A stretch of 64,000 nucleotides of DNA from Leisingera daeponensis DSM 23529 (GCF_000473145.1 NZ_KI421500.1:2381725-2445724), one strand, 5' to 3'; numbered from the stretch's first letter, positions 27,979 through 37,171 are shown. Notes: generated from the letters alone by a model not told the origin. Translations and numbers: made by a program.

Positions 27979-29316
27979 ATGAGCAAAGCCAGATACACCC
28001 GGCTTGCCGATCTGATGTCCAAGGCGATCCGCGAAGGAAAGCTCGCGCCCGGGTCCAGACTGCCGACGCACCGGGCCTTTGCCGAGGCTTCCGGCGTTGC
28101 CCTGGCCACCGCGACGCGGGTCTACAAGGAGCTTGAGAACCGGGGGCTGGTCGCAGGCGAAACCGGCCGCGGCACGTTTGTGCGCGACCCCGGCCTGCCC
28201 ATGATGCTTGGCGTTCACCAGTCCGCGGCTGAAGGGATCACTGACCTGGTGTTCAACATGCCCGGCGATCCGGACGACGCCGCCATGTTGCGCGCCGGGC
28301 TGCGGCGGCTGGCTGCCGCGGGCGACCTGGAGGCGATGCTGCGCTATCAGCCCCACGGCGGGCGGATGCATGAACGCCGGATCATTGCCGGGCATCTCTC
28401 CCCGCGCCTTGGCCCCATCGGCGCGGACCGGCTTCTGGTCACATCGGGCAGCCAGCACGGCCTGGCCGCCGTCTGCCTGGGGCTGTTCCGGCCCGGCGAT
28501 GCCATTGCCGCAGATACCCTCACCTACCCCGGCTTCAAATCGGCCGCGGCCCTGCGCGGCCTTGAGCTTGTGCCCGTCAGCTCACCGGACGGCGTGATGG
28601 ATCCGGACGATCTGGACCGGCACTGCCGCGAGCGAACGGTCCGCGCGGTTTACCTGATGCCGACGGTCCACAGCCCGCTTGGGGCGGTCATGGATGAGGC
28701 GGCGCGCCGCCGTCTGCTTGCCGTTGCCGAGCGCCACAGCCTCCTCATCATCGAAGACGCCCCCTACGCCTTTCTGGAGCCTGACCCGCCGCCCAGCTTC
28801 CTGGCGCTGGCGCCGGACCGGACTGTGCACATCGGCGGGTTTTCCAAGAACCTCGCGACGGGGCTGCGGCTGGGATATATGATTGCGCCGCCCATGCAGA
28901 CCGCGCCGCTGGTTGAGGTGATCCGCGCCACCACCTGGAACGCCCCGGCGCTGGTCTCCGCGCTGGTGACCGGATGGATCGAAGACGGCACGCTCAGCCA
29001 GTGCGAAGAAAACCGCAGGCGCGACGGGGCCGAGCGCCAGTCGATCCTTCGAAGCGTCTTTGCAGACAGGCCCCTCATTGCGCACCGGAACGCGGGCTTT
29101 GCCTGGCTGCCGCTTGGCAAGGGCGTGCGCGCGCAGCCCATTGTGACAGAGCTGAGGGAGAAGGCGATCTCCGTTTCGGGCGCGGAACCGTTTGCGGTCA
29201 CCGCAGCCGCGCCGCAGGCCCTGCGGCTGGCCTTTGGCGGTGTGCCAAAGGCCAGCCTCGCCGGCATCCTGCAAACCGTGAGGGCGGCAGTGCGCAACCA
29301 AGACCCATCCGCCTGA
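27979..29316 (+). CDS. MocR-type GntR regulator with aminotransferase domain
   Basis: The 445-residue protein joins a GntR winged helix (RLADLMSKAIREGKLAPGSRLPTHRAFAEASGVALATATRVYKEL, about 8-52) to a fold-type I aminotransferase-like domain. PLP Lys290 is in HIGGFSKNLATG and Asp260 in IIEDAPYAFLEPD. It likely senses PLP or an amino compound. AAGGA precedes the ATG. It is divergent from the MFS gene. Confidence 0.92.
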   Translation: MSKARYTRLADLMSKAIREGKLAPGSRLPTHRAFAEASGVALATATRVYKELENRGLVAGETGRGTFVRDPGLPMMLGVHQSAAEGITDLVFNMPGDPDDAAMLRAGLRRLAAAGDLEAMLRYQPHGGRMHERRIIAGHLSPRLGPIGADRLLVTSGSQHGLAAVCLGLFRPGDAIAADTLTYPGFKSAAALRGLELVPVSSPDGVMDPDDLDRHCRERTVRAVYLMPTVHSPLGAVMDEAARRRLLAVAERHSLLIIEDAPYAFLEPDPPPSFLALAPDRTVHIGGFSKNLATGLRLGYMIAPPMQTAPLVEVIRATTWNAPALVSALVTGWIEDGTLSQCEENRRRDGAERQSILRSVFADRPLIAHRNAGFAWLPLGKGVRAQPIVTELREKAISVSGAEPFAVTAAAPQALRLAFGGVPKASLAGILQTVRAAVRNQDPSA

Positions 29317-29329
29317 TGGCAGTTGCTGC

Positions 29330-29354
29330 CCGCCTGCTGCGGCAGGCGGTTTTG
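29330..29354 (+). terminator. Terminator after the MocR gene
   Basis: CCGCCTGC pairs with GCAGGCGG across TGCG, followed by TTTT. Confidence 0.8.
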
Positions 29355-29551
29355 CGCAACGCGCGCACTCGGCCCGCGGACAGTCCTTACCCGAAGACCT
29401 TGCTTTGGATCGCCCGCAATGGCAGCATAAAAACTGGAACGCGCGCGGGCAGCGAAACCGGGTTCGCACGCCACCGGGACGGCAGCGCCTCTTCCAGTTT
29501 TCAGGTTATCAGTAACGGGCGCAGCCCCGGCGGCGCCGGGAGTGCAGGATC

Positions 29552-31123
29552 ATGACCCCATTTTCACGAGTCTATTATTTCGGCGACAGCCTGACGGATG
29601 AGGGCAACGCCGTAGACCTTCTGGCTGCGGTGATCGAGCCGGTTATTCTGTCCGGTCTGATCCTTGCTTTCGGCAGCATCCCATCGGCGGAGGAACTGGA
29701 CGCGCTGCGCGCCCAGGCCAAGACCGAGGCCAGACAGACCGTGATTGCCAGCTTTTCCGAAATCGGGCCCGCGGGCGCTGTTACCAACGCGCTGACCCAT
29801 GCCAGCTATGCCGCTGCTTTGGGCGGGTTCGAGGTTCAGAACTATGCGGTCGCGACGGCGACGGCCCTGGGCGACGGGCTGCTTGAGGACATGATTGATC
29901 TGGAAGCGCAGATTTCCGGTTTCGCAGAAGATGCCGCTGGCGGCGTGCCGGCGGACTCCGCGGCGTTTCTGCTGATCGGCGGCAATGATTTCACCGCCCT
30001 GCTGGACACCGTGCAGGAACAGCAGATCACCACCGAGGCCGGTTTCCTGGCCCTGGCAACCCCGGTGATGGAAGGTCTGATCGCGCAGATCACCGCGGCA
30101 GCGAACACGCTCGGCGCCGCAGGTGTCGGGACGGTCTTCCTGGCTACCCAGCCGCGGGCAGGGTTTTATCCGGAATTCGACACGCTCGCCCCCTTGTACA
30201 CCGGCTTTGCCGATCTCCTCATCACTACCTTTAACAGCTTGATTGCGGATGCAATTTCCGGCCTGCGCAGCGCCGGGACCGACGCCCGGGCGGTTGACCT
30301 CTCGGCCGTCTCGGAAGCCCTGACCGAGGATCCGGCAGGTTTCGGCATCCTGGCGGAGCGGACCGATTACCTGATCGACGGCAGCGCCTTTGACAGCGAC
30401 CAGATTCTGGCCTGGGACGCAATCCACCCGGCCGAGACCGCGCATCAGCTGTGGGGCGCCTACAGCGAATTCGTCATGGGGGGCGGCAAGACCGCGCTGC
30501 TCGACAACGGCGCAACGGACCAGGGCTGGGGATCCAAGGACAACGCCATTTTCGCGCTTGGCGGCGATGATATCATCCGTGCCGGAGGGGGCAGCGATGC
30601 CGTGGCCGGCGGCAGCGGAAACGATGACGTCCGGGGCGGCAGCGGCAACGACGTGATCCTGGGCGGCAGCGGCAATGACACCGTGAATGGCAACCGGGAC
30701 GACGACATCATCAGCGGCGGCGATGGCGATGACGTGCTGCGCGGCGGCAGCGGCAACGATGTGATCGCGGATGGCCGCGGCAGCGATTTGGTTCTTGGCG
30801 GCCGGGGCAACGACACCTTCATTTTCACCGAAGCCGCGCTGGCTGGCGGCGGCGGCGCCTCTGCGGACACCTTCCGGGGCGGAGCAGGCACGGACACGCT
30901 CTACCTCGTGCTGGACAATGCGAATTTCGCAGACTTCAGCGCCGGCGGCACGGGCGCTGTGCTGAGCAGCCTCGGCATCACCGTTTTCGGGATCGAATTC
31001 ATCCGCGCCATCGACGGCCGCAGCAGCATTGCCGCCCAGTTGGACGGCTTTGACTGGTTCCAGGCCGCCGACAGCTGGGGGGCCGTCTCCGCGCCGCAAA
31101 CAGGCGACGTGCTGCTGGTTTGA
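29552..31123 (+). CDS. Secreted SGNH (GDSL) hydrolase with RTX repeats
   Basis: A 523-residue protein. Residues 1-310 are a GDSL esterase/lipase: block I FGDSLTDEGN with Ser13, block III IGGNDF, block V WDAIHPAE with the Asp-x-x-His pair. Residues about 340-430 hold roughly eight to nine glycine-aspartate nonapeptides (GGSGNDDVR, GGSGNDVIL, GGSGNDTVN) that bind Ca2+ and fold after type I secretion. It has no Sec signal, as expected. No type I exporter is adjacent. Substrate unknown; lipids or esters are likely for the fold. Confidence 0.9.
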   Translation: MTPFSRVYYFGDSLTDEGNAVDLLAAVIEPVILSGLILAFGSIPSAEELDALRAQAKTEARQTVIASFSEIGPAGAVTNALTHASYAAALGGFEVQNYAVATATALGDGLLEDMIDLEAQISGFAEDAAGGVPADSAAFLLIGGNDFTALLDTVQEQQITTEAGFLALATPVMEGLIAQITAAANTLGAAGVGTVFLATQPRAGFYPEFDTLAPLYTGFADLLITTFNSLIADAISGLRSAGTDARAVDLSAVSEALTEDPAGFGILAERTDYLIDGSAFDSDQILAWDAIHPAETAHQLWGAYSEFVMGGGKTALLDNGATDQGWGSKDNAIFALGGDDIIRAGGGSDAVAGGSGNDDVRGGSGNDVILGGSGNDTVNGNRDDDIISGGDGDDVLRGGSGNDVIADGRGSDLVLGGRGNDTFIFTEAALAGGGGASADTFRGGAGTDTLYLVLDNANFADFSAGGTGAVLSSLGITVFGIEFIRAIDGRSSIAAQLDGFDWFQAADSWGAVSAPQTGDVLLV

Positions 31124-31154
31124 AAGCGCAGCCGGGGCACAGGCCGCATCGCGG

Positions 31155-31595
31155 CTAGTTGATCCCGTTGGCCCGCTGCAACTCCCGCACGTAGAGGGTA
31201 ATGCCCTTGACGTCGGCATCGGTCAGCCCCTGCTGCGCAGGCATGTTGCCGAACTTCCAGTGGTGCGCGCGCACGCCGTTGCGGACCGCAAGCATGAAGG
31301 CAGCATCGCCATGGTGCGAAGGTTCATAGATCTTGTGGACCAGCGGCGGCGCGATGCCGTTGCGGCCCGCGGCATTACCGCCGTGGCACTCGGCGCAGAC
31401 CGCATCGAAGGCGCGCTTTCCGATCTTTGCGGTATCACTCAATTCCGGCGGCAGCTGAACCGCAGCAAGCGGGGCACCGTGCGCCAGCACCTCGCGCTGC
31501 GCGGTTGCGCCGTCTCTGCCTGCGCCGCTGTAGACGAAATAGGCCGCAGCGGCTGCCACGGCAGCGGCGGCTGTAATGGCAAAGATCTTTCTCAT
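31155..31595 (-). CDS. Exported monohaem cytochrome c
   Basis: The 146-residue protein has an N-terminal signal-anchor (MRKIFAITAAAAVAAAAAYF), a haem site CAECH at 67-71 and a probable sixth ligand Met118 in FGNMPAQQG. It is a small class I cytochrome c. Its ATG overlaps the stop of the ABC-like gene by 4 bp, so it closes the copper operon and may accept electrons from the multicopper oxidase system. That role is inferred from position. Confidence 0.85.
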   Translation of the reverse strand: MRKIFAITAAAAVAAAAAYFVYSGAGRDGATAQREVLAHGAPLAAVQLPPELSDTAKIGKRAFDAVCAECHGGNAAGRNGIAPPLVHKIYEPSHHGDAAFMLAVRNGVRAHHWKFGNMPAQQGLTDADVKGITLYVRELQRANGIN

Positions 31596-32860
31596 GAGGT
31601 CGTCTTTCTTTGATGGGTGAATGACGCGCCGCATTGGGCAGGGACCGGGGTGTAGCAGCGGCGGCCCGCAGCTTGTGAAAATCCAGCCGCCGCGCCCGCG
31701 GGGGCGGCAAAGGCGCGGATTTCCTGATAGCGGATCCGCACGTCTTCGCTTTGCTGATAAAACCGGAACAGATCCTTCAGCGGCGAGGAAAATTCCTTGT
31801 GCGCCGACAGCATCGCGACGAGCGCCCCTAGCGAAACCCGCTCCTGCAGCACGAAATAGCCGCCCAGGGAGTAGAACAGGAACGGCGTCAGGGCGGTCAG
31901 GAAGTTGTTGATCGCCTTGGCCAGAAATTTGAGGCGGTGGATCTGCAGGCGCAGGTGCTGCAACTGCCGGAAACTGCGCGCGGCCGGCAGCGCGCCCTGC
32001 CCCGGTCCCCGCATGTCCTGGTCCAGGATTTCCCCCAGCTGGCGCATTTCGCGGATCCGTTTGCGGGACACCGTGTTCACCCGCCGCTGCAGCCGCGGCA
32101 CGATGATCAGCTGCAAGGGCAGCACCGTCAGCGCGGCCGCGGCCAGGATCGGGTCCTGCACAAACATGAACAGAAGGATCGTCGCCAGCGTCCCACCTTG
32201 CAGCAGCGGCACGGTCAGCATTTCCGAGGCAAAGCCGCCGACAGGTTCGACCTCGGGGCCCAGAACCGGCATGATGGCAAGCTTGCGCCGCGCAGGCCGG
32301 TCCCGCCGCCACTGGCGGTAAACGGTAAGACGGAGGCGGCGCACAAAGCGTTCGGCAACCCGGCCCTTGCTGATGTTCAGCCAGTATTTGTTGAGTCCGT
32401 TAAGCGAGATGGCCGCCAGATAGGCGCCGCACAGCAAAAACAGCAGAGAGACCTGCGAGAGCTCAAATCCCAGAACCGGCACCGCGATATCCTGGCTTTC
32501 AAAGACACGGTTCACAATCTGCTTGGGCAGTTCCAAGGTGAGGTAGAGGATCGGCATCGCGGTCAGGCTGAGCAGGACCAGGAACATCTGCTGCCGCCCT
32601 GTCGTGCGCAGGATCTGGCGCGGCAGACCGGCCCATGCACCGCCATCTTGGTCTTGCTCAGCAGCACCGGCTGCCCGTGCAGCGCGCAGCCTGCGCCGCA
32701 GCATCCAGGCAGCCTGGACTGCCAGGGTCACAGCCAGCAGCGCCGGGGCCAGCACCAGCACCAGATGCATCATCGGGTGCAGCCAGGCCGGTGCCGTGCT
32801 GTCATAGCTGAAGCCCAGCGCCGCCGCCGCGTCATGCGCAAGAGAGTGGAATTCCGGCAT
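31592..32860 (-). CDS. ABC-type transmembrane domain protein without ATPase
   Basis: The 422-residue protein resembles the six-helix exporter domain of ABC half-transporters: LTLELPKQIVNRVFESQ, then VERFVRRLRLTVYRQW-like coupling, then the helices of FLTALTPFLFYSLGGYFVLQERVSLGALVAMLSAHKEFSSPLKDLFRFYQQSEDVRIRY in pieces. That is where a nucleotide-binding domain normally begins, but the protein stops about 40 residues later with a tail lacking Walker motifs. It is either a stable partner for a separate ATPase or a truncated gene. No ATPase is nearby. Confidence 0.7.
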   Translation of the reverse strand: MPEFHSLAHDAAAALGFSYDSTAPAWLHPMMHLVLVLAPALLAVTLAVQAAWMLRRRLRAARAAGAAEQDQDGGAWAGLPRQILRTTGRQQMFLVLLSLTAMPILYLTLELPKQIVNRVFESQDIAVPVLGFELSQVSLLFLLCGAYLAAISLNGLNKYWLNISKGRVAERFVRRLRLTVYRQWRRDRPARRKLAIMPVLGPEVEPVGGFASEMLTVPLLQGGTLATILLFMFVQDPILAAAALTVLPLQLIIVPRLQRRVNTVSRKRIREMRQLGEILDQDMRGPGQGALPAARSFRQLQHLRLQIHRLKFLAKAINNFLTALTPFLFYSLGGYFVLQERVSLGALVAMLSAHKEFSSPLKDLFRFYQQSEDVRIRYQEIRAFAAPAGAAAGFSQAAGRRCYTPVPAQCGASFTHQRKTTS

Positions 32861-32916
32861 CGGTTATCCCTGTTCCGGTCAGCGGAAGGCAGGCGGGCCC
32901 GCCTTCCGCCGCGGGC

Positions 32917-33603
32917 TTACTTCAGCGCGGTCAGGGTCAGCCTGCCCTTGATCCGATCGGCAACGAATTCAATGGCATCGCCGGCCTTCAGCTGGTCCAG
33001 CATCGCGTCATCCGCCACCCGGAACACCATGGTCATCGCGGGCATCTCCAGGTTTACCAGCTCCTCATGGATGATGGTGACCTTGCCGGACGCCGCATCG
33101 ACTTTCTTGACCGTGCCCTTGGTGAAGCTCCCGCCGTTGCCGTCAAGCACGGCGATCGGCCCGTGCATGCCGGATTCGTAATGGCCGGGGATCAGGCAGG
33201 CGAACTCAAAAGTGCCGGCATTGGAGAAGGTCCAGACCACCTCCCCCGATTTACCCGGCTCCAGGCGCACCGAGTTCGGATCGTCATGCTCCATCTCCAT
33301 TTTGGCCATCATCGCTTTGTGGTGGACATTGCGCTCTGCCGTATCCAGCACGAACTCATGCTCCAGCTCGCCCGCGTTGGTGATCACGAATTTCACCGTC
33401 TCATCCTTGGCAAAGGAAAAGCTGGAAGGCTCGAACAGCATTTCGCCGTCATCGGTTTCCTTCATGGTGACGGCGACCTCGCGGTCCGCGTGCGCGGCCT
33501 TGCCGGGTTTGCCGACCTCCATGCCGCCGTCATGGCCGCCGTCGGCAAAGGCCGGGGCAGCGGAAAGAGCGCCGATGAAGGCTGCGGAAAGGATCTTGTT
33601 CAT
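32917..33603 (-). CDS. Cupredoxin-CusF fusion copper-binding protein
   Basis: A 228-residue exported protein (signal peptide ending AFADG). Domain 1 is a cupredoxin with candidate type 1 copper ligands His82, Cys136, His141 and Met146 in CLIPGHYESGM. Domain 2 (about 162-228) is CusF-like: VTIIHEELVNLEMPAMTM aligns with the CusF Cu(I) site, with His179, Met190 and Met192, but the stacking Trp is Met187. The ATG at 33603 has GAGGAG upstream. It likely carries copper in the periplasm for the neighbouring oxidase and efflux proteins. Confidence 0.87.
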   Translation of the reverse strand: MNKILSAAFIGALSAAPAFADGGHDGGMEVGKPGKAAHADREVAVTMKETDDGEMLFEPSSFSFAKDETVKFVITNAGELEHEFVLDTAERNVHHKAMMAKMEMEHDDPNSVRLEPGKSGEVVWTFSNAGTFEFACLIPGHYESGMHGPIAVLDGNGGSFTKGTVKKVDAASGKVTIIHEELVNLEMPAMTMVFRVADDAMLDQLKAGDAIEFVADRIKGRLTLTALK

Positions 33604-33640
33604 GTCTGACTCCTCGTTAGGTTTGGTAGAAAGCCAGGGC

Positions 33641-34999
33641 TCAGCCCTTGGCGGTTGGTTTCGGGGTAATTCGGGTTTGCGCATCTTCCACGCGGGCAAA
33701 GTCCGGCAACTCGCCGGTCCACTCGTAAGCCTGTGTGCCGGGCGGGTTCTCGTACCAGCCGGGATCGCTGTAGTCGTCTGCGGCGATGCCCTCGCGCACC
33801 TTCACAACCGAGAACATGCCGCCCATTTCCAGCGGCCCGTAGGGGCCCCAGCCAGCCATCATCGGCACGGTGTTGTCCGGCAGTGGCATCGACATTTCGG
33901 CCATATCGGCCATGCCGGCAGTGCCCATCGGCATGTATTCGGGCTGCAATTTGCGCATCTGGCCGGTCAGCTTGCGCTTGTCGGCACCGATGAAGGTTGG
34001 AATGTCGTGGCCCATGGCGTTCATCGTGTGGTGCGACTTGTGGCAGTGGATCGCCCAGTCGCCCGGATGCACAGCGTCGAACTCATAGGCACGCATGGCG
34101 CCGACGGGAATGTCGATCGACACCTCCGGCCAGCGGGCGCTTTCCGGCACCCAGCCGCCATCGGTGCAGGTGACCTGGAAGTCGTAGCCGTGCATGTGGA
34201 TCGGGTGGTTGGTCATGGTCAGGTTGCCGGTCCTGACCCGCACCCGGTCGCCCTGATTGACCACCAGCGGGTCGATGTCCGGGAAGATCCGGCTGTTCCA
34301 GCACCACAGGTTGAAGTCCGTCATCTCCATCACCCGCGGCACATAGGAGCCGGGGTCGATGTCAAAGGCGTTCAGCATGATCAGGAAGTCCCGGTCGACG
34401 GGCATGAAGGCGGGGTCCTTGGGATGCACGATAAACATGCCCATCATGCCCATCGCCATCTGCACCATCTCATCGCCATGCGGGTGGTACATGAAGGTGC
34501 CGGATTTGATCAGGTCGAACTCATAGACAAAGGTCTTGCCGGGCGGGATGCCCGGATGGCTGAGCCCGGCAACCCCGTCCATGCCGGAGGGCAGGATCAG
34601 CCCGTGCCAATGCACCGTGGTATGTTCGGGCAGCTTGTTGGTGACGAAAATCCGCACCCGGTCGCCCTCTACCGCCTCGATGGTGGGGCCGGTGGACTGG
34701 CCGTTGTAACCCCACAGGTGGGCGGTCATGCCATCGGCCAGCTCGCGCTCGACCGGCTCGGCGACCAGGTGGAACTCCTTCACCCCGTTGTTCATCCGGA
34801 ACGGCAGGGTCCAGCCGTTCAGGGTGACCACCGGGTTGTAGTCCGGCCCGGTGCTAGGGGCCAGCGGCGGCTGGGTCGCCGCGCTGTCCATGCTGGCAGC
34901 CTCGGGCAGGCCCATGTTCACGGTCTTGCCCCAGGCCTGGCTGGACACCAGCGCAGCCCCCGCGGCGCCGGCGCCAAGCATTTGACGTCTGTTCATCAT
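33641..34999 (-). CDS. Multicopper oxidase (CopA/CueO-like)
   Basis: The 452-residue oxidase has a twin-arginine-type leader (NRRQMLGAGAAGAAL) for folded export. All four copper-ligand segments are visible: TTVHWHGL, FMYHPHGDEM, NHPIHMHGYDF and AIHCHKSHHTMNAMG. It probably oxidises Cu(I) or a substrate in the periplasm. A Met-rich stretch (GMADMAEMSMP) follows, as in copper-detoxifying oxidases. The start ATG is chosen over an upstream TTG because AAGGA is well spaced. Confidence 0.92.
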   Translation of the reverse strand: MMNRRQMLGAGAAGAALVSSQAWGKTVNMGLPEAASMDSAATQPPLAPSTGPDYNPVVTLNGWTLPFRMNNGVKEFHLVAEPVERELADGMTAHLWGYNGQSTGPTIEAVEGDRVRIFVTNKLPEHTTVHWHGLILPSGMDGVAGLSHPGIPPGKTFVYEFDLIKSGTFMYHPHGDEMVQMAMGMMGMFIVHPKDPAFMPVDRDFLIMLNAFDIDPGSYVPRVMEMTDFNLWCWNSRIFPDIDPLVVNQGDRVRVRTGNLTMTNHPIHMHGYDFQVTCTDGGWVPESARWPEVSIDIPVGAMRAYEFDAVHPGDWAIHCHKSHHTMNAMGHDIPTFIGADKRKLTGQMRKLQPEYMPMGTAGMADMAEMSMPLPDNTVPMMAGWGPYGPLEMGGMFSVVKVREGIAADDYSDPGWYENPPGTQAYEWTGELPDFARVEDAQTRITPKPTAKG

Positions 35000-35013
35000 G
35001 TCCTTTGATCCTT

Positions 35014-36474
35014 TCAATGGCCTGCGCCGCCGCCGGCGGCGATCTCGGCGCTGCCGCCCTGCGGGGCCGACCCTGCGCCGCCGCCATAGATCGCGGCGCT
35101 GACATTGGCCTGAGCCAGCCAGAAATCGCGTTTGGCGTTGGCCGCTTCCAGCGAGCCTGCCAGCTTTTCGCGCACATCGGTCAGCAGTTCGAAGGTGCTG
35201 GTGATCATGCCGTTGTAGCTAAGCAGCCCTTCCTCCTCGATTGTCCGGCGCAACGGCACCAGCACGTCACGGTAGTGGCGGGCGATTTCGTATGAGGAGT
35301 AGTAGGCCAGCTCTGCGCTGCGGGCCTCTGAGCGGACATTGACCGCCCGTTCCGCCAGCGCATTGGCCGCCTGCATGTAGGACAGCTCCGCCTTGCGCAT
35401 CCGCGCCTTGCCGGTGTCGAACACCGGGATGGCGAACTCCAGTTCCAGCTGCGGCAGGGTTTCGGTCTCCGTCTCCCCGTCCTCACGCTCGCGCTCGGAC
35501 TCCACCCCGGCAATCAGTTCCAGGTCAGTGACCAGCCGGGTCCGGTCTGTGAGGCCAAAGGCACGGGCCTGCGCTTCCAGCCCCAGCTTGGCCACCTGCA
35601 GGTCCACCCGGTTCTGCAGCGCCGCCTTTTCGATGGCCGGCACTTTGCTCAGCGACTTGGGCAGCGGCGGCAGCGCATCGGGCACATAGTAATTGGCATC
35701 GCTGCCCCACAGCCCCATCAGGCGGGTCAGCTCCTCCTTGGCGAGCTTTGCCTCCAGCTGAGCCCGGGCCACCTGCCCTGCAAGCTCCGCGTTAAAGGCA
35801 AACTCCCGCGCCTGGCCTGCCTTGTTCAGCGCGCCGGTCTTGCCCAGCTGGCTGGCCAGCTCTGCCCCCGCCGCGGCTGTCTCACCGGCCTGGCGCAGAT
35901 AGCTCAGCCGCTCAAAGGCCGCGACGGCGTTGATCCAGGCCTGCCGGGTCTGCCCGGCCAGCGCCAGCGTGTCGTTCACCGCGTTCAGCTGCGCCTGCTG
36001 GAACTGCGTTTCAGCCACGGCGATGCGCTGCTTGCGGGTCTTCACGTCCAGAAGGTTCACGGCGATGGTGGATTCCAGGGCGCGGTACAGGCCCAGCTCC
36101 GGTGCACCGATGCCCATCAGGCCGATCGAGACCACCGGGTTCTCCGGTGTCATCTGCTGCCAGGCCTCTGCCGCCGACAGGCCGACCGCGGCATAAGACG
36201 CCTGCAGCCCCTTGTTGTTCAGAAGCGCAGCTTGCACCGCGGTATCGGCAGAGATTGTCTTGCCCTGCACCAGCTGCCGGACCTCTTTCGCCAGCGCGTC
36301 GTTCTGGGCCTGGGTCCGGGCAAAGGCCGTGCGCTTGCCGATCGCGGCCGTGGTCTGGCTGGCGACCTCCTGAAACCCGGCCTGCGGGCTGGTGTATTTC
36401 TCCGGCACCGCCGCCGAACAGGCAGCCAGCACCAGGGGCGACGCCAAAAGAACGCGCCAAGTTTTCGCTGTCAT
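35014..36474 (-). CDS. TolC-family outer membrane efflux lipoprotein
   Basis: The 486-residue protein has a lipobox (LVLAACS) and the OEP repeat pattern: two long alpha-helical halves (for example YRALESTIAVNLLDVKTRKQRIA and the second-half LELEFAIPVFDTGKARMRKAE). It should form the outer-membrane channel of a copper efflux system. No RND or membrane-fusion gene is in the window. GGAG lies 8 bp before the ATG, which overlaps the lipoprotein stop. Confidence 0.88.
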   Translation of the reverse strand: MTAKTWRVLLASPLVLAACSAAVPEKYTSPQAGFQEVASQTTAAIGKRTAFARTQAQNDALAKEVRQLVQGKTISADTAVQAALLNNKGLQASYAAVGLSAAEAWQQMTPENPVVSIGLMGIGAPELGLYRALESTIAVNLLDVKTRKQRIAVAETQFQQAQLNAVNDTLALAGQTRQAWINAVAAFERLSYLRQAGETAAAGAELASQLGKTGALNKAGQAREFAFNAELAGQVARAQLEAKLAKEELTRLMGLWGSDANYYVPDALPPLPKSLSKVPAIEKAALQNRVDLQVAKLGLEAQARAFGLTDRTRLVTDLELIAGVESEREREDGETETETLPQLELEFAIPVFDTGKARMRKAELSYMQAANALAERAVNVRSEARSAELAYYSSYEIARHYRDVLVPLRRTIEEEGLLSYNGMITSTFELLTDVREKLAGSLEAANAKRDFWLAQANVSAAIYGGGAGSAPQGGSAEIAAGGGAGH

Positions 36475-36695
36475 CAGTGGCGCTCCTGCTGCTCGTTGAC
36501 ACCGCGCCAGGACACAGGGCCGCGGGGCGTGTGGTTTTCAAATCCCCTGAAGGGAGACTGGTAATTCAGGGACCGGTAGGGGCCGGATGGCGCCACAGCA
36601 CCTTGCAAGGCGGCGGTATCGGGCAGCGCCGCCGGTGACTTGGCGCACGCCCCCAGCAGCAGGGCGCCCGCCCCGGCCAGTAAGAGAGATTTCAT
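36474..36695 (-). CDS. Small lipoprotein in the copper operon
   Basis: A 73-residue protein with lipobox LLLGAC (Cys17) and a short polar tail ending NEQQERH. It is encoded 1 bp overlapping (TGATG) before the TolC-like gene. AGGAAAAACAC precedes the ATG. I do not recognise a family. The context suggests a periplasmic or outer-membrane accessory of copper handling. Confidence 0.7.
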   Translation of the reverse strand: MKSLLLAGAGALLLGACAKSPAALPDTAALQGAVAPSGPYRSLNYQSPFRGFENHTPRGPVSWRGVNEQQERH

Positions 36696-36723
36696 GTGTT
36701 TTTCCTGAGAAATATCTGCGCGG
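36691..36723. repeat. Degenerate copy of the TTTC-N-GAAATA motif
   Basis: TTCAT, five bases, then TTTCCTGAGAAATATCT resembles the motif at 8382 and 11070. As at 8382, the TTCAT is the reverse of a start codon. Confidence 0.4.
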
Positions 36724-36778
36724 CTCCTGCATAGAGGTGCAGGAGTGATTAGCGGCCGTCAAAAACGGTTCAGATGTC

Positions 36779-37171
36779 TCAGGCTTTTGGCGGGCGCAGC
36801 AGGGAATTCTGTTGCCGGGACGGCAGCTGCGAAGCCTCTTGCCTCCAGCGCACGGGTCGCTTGAGGGCGATTTCCGCCGGCTGCAAGGAGATCACCGCAA
36901 CCGCCATACAGGCGCCTGAGCAGCAGTTTCCAGTGTCCGCGGCTTGTTGCGGCGCCCCCTGGCGCTCATGCGCCCCGGCCTCGGAAACGTCTTGCGCCGC
37001 AGCGGTCCCGGCAGCGCCGTCATGATTGCTTCCACTGTGCGCGGCCGGCGTGTTGCCGTGATGCCCCGCAACGGCATGCGCGGCAGATGGCAGCGAAAAG
37101 CCCAGCACAAGGATCACCGCACATGCAGCAGCCACCCTGATCAGCCGGAAGATATGTGCCAGAAACGCCAT
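36779..37171 (-). CDS. Small exported cysteine/histidine-containing protein
   Basis: A 130-residue protein from the ATG at 37171 (AGGAG 10 bp upstream; the longer frame lacks support). It has a signal peptide ending SAAHAVA, a His-rich stretch (GHHGNTPAAHSGSNHDG) and a CCSGACMAVAVISL block. The His and Cys groups and the position at the head of the copper operon suggest metal binding. No named family is assigned. Confidence 0.6.
   Translation of the reverse strand: MAFLAHIFRLIRVAAACAVILVLGFSLPSAAHAVAGHHGNTPAAHSGSNHDGAAGTAAAQDVSEAGAHERQGAPQQAADTGNCCSGACMAVAVISLQPAEIALKRPVRWRQEASQLPSRQQNSLLRPPKA

Noticed and set aside
30566..30830. Tandem DNA repeats considered as CRISPR or satellite
   Set aside because: They encode the RTX nonapeptides of the SGNH hydrolase, in frame.
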